Positions 6,696-8,858 of a stretch of 8,858 nucleotides of DNA are shown in pieces. The DNA comes from Thermoprotei archaeon (GTDB lineage Archaea; Thermoproteota; Methanomethylicia; Nezhaarchaeales; WYZ-LMO8), in contig QMSF01000023.1 in the NCBI GenBank assembly GCA_003649565.1, positions 1-8,858 of the forward strand. The letters run 5' to 3'. The notes beneath the pieces were generated by a model. It was not told where the DNA came from. It did not search any database and saw only the letters and a program-made list of their open reading frames with translations. Every line of letters starts with the position of its first letter. Position 1 is the stretch's first letter. A program made the position numbers and the translations under genes.

Positions 6696-8054
6696 CTACT
6701 CCTTAAGTGTGATTATCGAGCCATTCATGGGGACTTCTATCCTCTTGGCGTAGCCACCAGCTGAATCTATGAGTTTCTTTATGCTCTCCTCTTCGCCATG
6801 TATCAACACCAGAGTTTCAGGCTTGACGGTCGCTATGAACTTACATAGCTCTGAGTGCATTGCATGCCTCGAAATCTCAATGTGATAAACCTTGCAGTTT
6901 ATTTGCACCTTAACTTTCTCTCGAGCTATGAAGTCCATGACCTCAACTTCTTTAGCTCCAGAGACTATCTCGCTTGCTGGTGTTTGAGGATCTACATATC
7001 CACATATCACAACAGCATTTTCAGGGTTATGAGCAAGCTTTGCCAGGTACCATTGGCTCCACCCTCCCTTGAGCATTCCTGATGGAGCTACAAATATGCA
7101 TGGCTCTTTGCGCTCAATGAGTCTACGTCTCTTCTTGAGAGTTCTAGGCTGGAGAAGCCTATCCCAAGCAAACGGGTCTTCGCCATTGATTATGAAGGTC
7201 CTCTTGATCTTATCGCTCATATACATTATGAACTGTGAATATATCCTAGTAGCTCTATAAGCCATGCCATCTAGGACTACAGGAACATCAGGCAGCTTAG
7301 ATTCATGTCTCTTGAGAGCCAATAGTATCTCCTGAGCTTTACCAACAGACATTGCTGGTATTAACACTTTACCTCCACCTTCGAGTGTTGACCTAACAGC
7401 GTCAATGAGCTCTCTTTCAAGAGCCTCTCTACCCTTCCTTTCAACGCCGCCATATGTTGATTCGCAGAATAAGACGTCAACACCTTCTAGGTCTGAGGCA
7501 TCCCAATATTGTAAGTGATTTGATGAGGTCCCCAAATCGCCCGTATAGCCTATTCTCAAGCCATCTATTTCAAGCTCGACAAAAGATGAGCCTAATATGT
7601 GACCTGCATCGTGAAGCACTACCTTTATGCCATTGGGCAACTTTATCTTCTCTTCGTACGTGACGTAGCATAGACGTTTTGCAAGCATCTTATTCATTTC
7701 CTTGGTATCCCAAAGCCTGGATTCTTCAGGCCATTCTCTCGACATTATGCTAAGCTGATCTCTCCACATCATCCCCACAAGGGCAGCCGTCGGTAAAGTC
7801 GCTATCACCTTACCCTTAAAGCCAAGCTTTAAAAGCCTAGGGATGGCGCCACTATGATCTAGATGTGCATGTGTTAACACAGCACTTGAAATGGACTCCA
7901 CATCAATTAGTTCAAGCTTTGGAGCAGCCTCAAGACCAGTTATCGTCGGATGAACGCCACAGTCAAGCATTATAGCTCCACTTTCACCTTTAATGACTAG
8001 ACATGCTCTCCCAACTTCCCTGCCAGATCCTAGAACTATCGCCTCTACAGTCAT
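6696..8054 (-). CDS. Beta-CASP metallo-beta-lactamase-fold ribonuclease (archaeal CPSF2-like)
   Basis: A predicted zinc-dependent RNA endo/exonuclease of the beta-CASP group. Numbering from ATG 8054 (452 residues), metal ligands are D31 (MLDCGVH), H62/H64/D66/H67 (THAHLDHSG), H152 (DAGHILGSSF) and D173 (YTGDLGT). The beta-CASP motifs are A, E198 (FCESTYGG); B, H397 (ISRHAMHSEL); and C, H419 (LIHGEE). All catalytic residues are present, so it should be active. It lacks the N-terminal KH domains of aCPSF1, and its length fits the shorter aCPSF2/RNase J-like archaeal group, acting in RNA processing or decay. TTG 8081 would add nine residues. ATG 8054 is preferred because it begins MTVEAIVLGSGREVG like relatives and because a TATA-like box at 8083-8095 would abut TTG 8081. 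It is divergent from mfnA and 81 bp upstream of the CBS gene. Confidence 0.9.
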   Translation of the reverse strand: MTVEAIVLGSGREVGRACLVIKGESGAIMLDCGVHPTITGLEAAPKLELIDVESISSAVLTHAHLDHSGAIPRLLKLGFKGKVIATLPTAALVGMMWRDQLSIMSREWPEESRLWDTKEMNKMLAKRLCYVTYEEKIKLPNGIKVVLHDAGHILGSSFVELEIDGLRIGYTGDLGTSSNHLQYWDASDLEGVDVLFCESTYGGVERKGREALERELIDAVRSTLEGGGKVLIPAMSVGKAQEILLALKRHESKLPDVPVVLDGMAYRATRIYSQFIMYMSDKIKRTFIINGEDPFAWDRLLQPRTLKKRRRLIERKEPCIFVAPSGMLKGGWSQWYLAKLAHNPENAVVICGYVDPQTPASEIVSGAKEVEVMDFIAREKVKVQINCKVYHIEISRHAMHSELCKFIATVKPETLVLIHGEEESIKKLIDSAGGYAKRIEVPMNGSIITLKE

Positions 8055-8082
8055 GCTAAAGCCGACATACGCTCTTGACAAA

Positions 8083-8095
8083 CTAACTTAAAAAT
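8083..8095 (-). promoter_or_regulatory. Candidate TATA element of the beta-CASP gene
   Basis: On the minus strand this reads ATTTTTAAGTTAG, centred about 36 nt before ATG 8054, so transcription would start around 8065 and give a very short leader. No ribosome-binding site precedes the ATG, consistent with near-leaderless translation. The position argues against TTG 8081 as the start. Confidence 0.35.
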
Positions 8096-8165
8096 CTGAC
8101 CATATTGATCTCCTCCAAAAACCATTAATATTCTCTTCATGTTATATGTATATCTCTGCATGATT

Positions 8166-8183
8166 TATAGATCTATATATAGA
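8166..8183. promoter_or_regulatory. Two overlapping palindromes between divergent genes, candidate operator
   Basis: TATAGATCTATA (8166-8177) and TCTATATATAGA (8172-8183) are each perfect 12-bp palindromes sharing six bases. They lie about 20 bp upstream of the likely mfnA TATA box and about 75 bp from that of the beta-CASP gene, where a dimeric regulator could act. The DNA is AT-rich, so chance palindromes are not rare; no binding protein is evident in the window. Confidence 0.3.
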
Positions 8184-8204
8184 GCGATAAGATACTTACA
8201 TAAG

Positions 8205-8214
8205 CTATTTAAAG
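8205..8214 (+). promoter_or_regulatory. Candidate TATA element of mfnA
   Basis: CTATTTAAAG is centred about 64 nt before the mfnA ATG; transcription would start near 8235, leaving a leader of about 39 nt that contains AGGTGA. The more upstream CTATATATAG is also TATA-like and could be an alternative promoter. Confidence 0.4.
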
Positions 8215-8259
8215 CGAGCTGCCTCTCTCCTTAGGGCGATAGCTCATTAAGTGAAAAGT

Positions 8260-8265
8260 AGGTGA
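8260..8265 (+). promoter_or_regulatory. Strong ribosome-binding site of mfnA
   Basis: AGGTGA matches the anti-Shine-Dalgarno complement and ends 8 nt before ATG 8274. It fixes that ATG, the first of two consecutive ATG codons, as the start. Confidence 0.6.
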
Positions 8266-8273
8266 CGGCTTCA

Positions 8274-8858
8274 ATGATGGAGAGAGGAGAAAGCCCGCAA
8301 AGAGTGCTAGAAGAGCTTGTAAAGAGGGTTAAGGTGGACGTTGAGAGATTTAGCTTTAGGGCTTTGGGCTCTATGTGTCCAAAGCCCCCGATGATAGCGA
8401 AGATAGCTTACTTTATCGGCATGGATGGTAATGTTGGAGATAGAGGGGTATGGAAGAGCATAGCTGAGCTTGAAGAAGAGGTTATTGAGGATTTGGGGTG
8501 CCTTCTATCAAACCCTAATGCTGTTGGAGCCATAGTTTCATGTGGAACTGAGGCCAATATAACGGCTTTATGGGCTGCAAGAAACTATACTGGAAAGCGT
8601 GAGGTTATAGTTCCAGCTTCATGCCATGTATCATTCTATAAGGCTGCAGATCTCTTAGGGTTAAAGATCATTAAGGCGCCCTTAAAGAGCGATTACACCG
8701 TTGATGTCGATTATGTTAAGCGCAAGATAACCAACAAAACGGCCGCAATAGTCGGCATAGCTGGGACAACGGCTTTAGGCGTTGTCGACTCCATAGCAGA
8801 ACTAAGTGAAGTGGCCTTAGAGAAGAACGTTTACCTACACGTTGATGCAGCATTTGGA
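8274..8858 (+). CDS. mfnA: L-tyrosine/L-aspartate decarboxylase MfnA, 3' end cut by window edge
   Basis: A PLP-dependent group II decarboxylase; 195 codons are visible, about half of the usual length. Recognisable parts are LGSMCPKPP (residues 31-39), NVGDRGVW (53-60), SCGTEAN (89-95, PLP-phosphate binding), SCHVSFYKAADLLG (116-129, with the His that stacks on PLP), GIAGTTALGVVD (161-172) and LHVDAAFG (188-195, with the Asp that contacts the PLP ring nitrogen). The PLP-binding lysine lies beyond the window. In methanogens MfnA makes tyramine for methanofuran; in many other archaea the same family decarboxylates aspartate to beta-alanine for coenzyme A. The visible half does not decide between them. 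The start is supported by AGGTGA upstream. It is divergent from the beta-CASP gene, 219 bp apart. Confidence 0.9.
   Translation, partial: MMERGESPQRVLEELVKRVKVDVERFSFRALGSMCPKPPMIAKIAYFIGMDGNVGDRGVWKSIAELEEEVIEDLGCLLSNPNAVGAIVSCGTEANITALWAARNYTGKREVIVPASCHVSFYKAADLLGLKIIKAPLKSDYTVDVDYVKRKITNKTAAIVGIAGTTALGVVDSIAELSEVALEKNVYLHVDAAFG

Noticed and set aside
8082..8273. Possible RNA gene (tRNA or C/D-box RNA) in the largest gene-free spacer
   Set aside because: No cloverleaf, no paired C and D boxes; the spacer is explained by two promoters and the palindromes.

Overview
The window looks like chromosomal DNA of an archaeon, most likely from the Thermoproteota/TACK side. This is inferred from gene content: the archaeal-type corrinoid genes cobY and cbiS, a beta-CASP nuclease of the archaeal CPSF kind, an MfnA-type decarboxylase and an MfnD-like ATP-grasp enzyme. 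Further support comes from AT-rich TATA-like elements upstream of gene blocks, AGG/AGA/ATA-rich codon use and frequent GTG/TTG starts. No mobile element, CRISPR array, tRNA or rRNA was seen, and the gene density is that of an ordinary core region.

Layout. (1) Positions 1-727, minus strand: the 5' part of a V4R-domain (predicted small-molecule-binding) protein, cut by the window edge. (2) Positions 875-4376, plus strand: a tightly packed four-gene corrinoid operon, cbiB-cbiS-cobS-cobY, with 1-nt gaps at two junctions and an overlap at the third. (3) Positions 4324-5750, minus strand: a small four-cysteine ORF, then an MfnD-like ATP-grasp ligase, convergent with the corrinoid operon. (4) Positions 5763-6614, minus strand: a protein with four CBS domains, 12 nt upstream of the ATP-grasp gene and probably co-transcribed with it. 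(5) Positions 6696-8054, minus strand: a beta-CASP metallo-beta-lactamase-fold RNase. (6) From 8274 to the window end, plus strand: the 5' half of mfnA, divergent from the beta-CASP gene across a 219-bp spacer that carries two overlapping palindromes.

How the genes fit together. The corrinoid block covers most of the late, nucleotide-loop part of cobamide synthesis. CbiB attaches the aminopropanol-phosphate arm. CobY activates adenosylcobinamide phosphate to the GDP derivative. CobS joins the lower-ligand riboside. The CobZ half of CbiS removes the phosphate, and its CbiZ half opens salvaged cobinamide to cobyric acid. MfnA and the MfnD-like ligase would be consecutive steps (tyrosine to tyramine, tyramine to glutamyl-tyramine) if this organism makes methanofuran. 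Alternatively, MfnA may be an aspartate decarboxylase supplying beta-alanine for coenzyme A, and the ligase may have another substrate. Corrinoid plus methanofuran chemistry would suit a methanogen, a methane/alkane oxidiser or an acetogen-like archaeon, but the window alone does not prove this.

I found no convincing new multi-gene system. The points most worth a second look are the four-cysteine small protein, the V4R protein facing the corrinoid operon, the CBS/ATP-grasp pair and the palindromes in front of mfnA.
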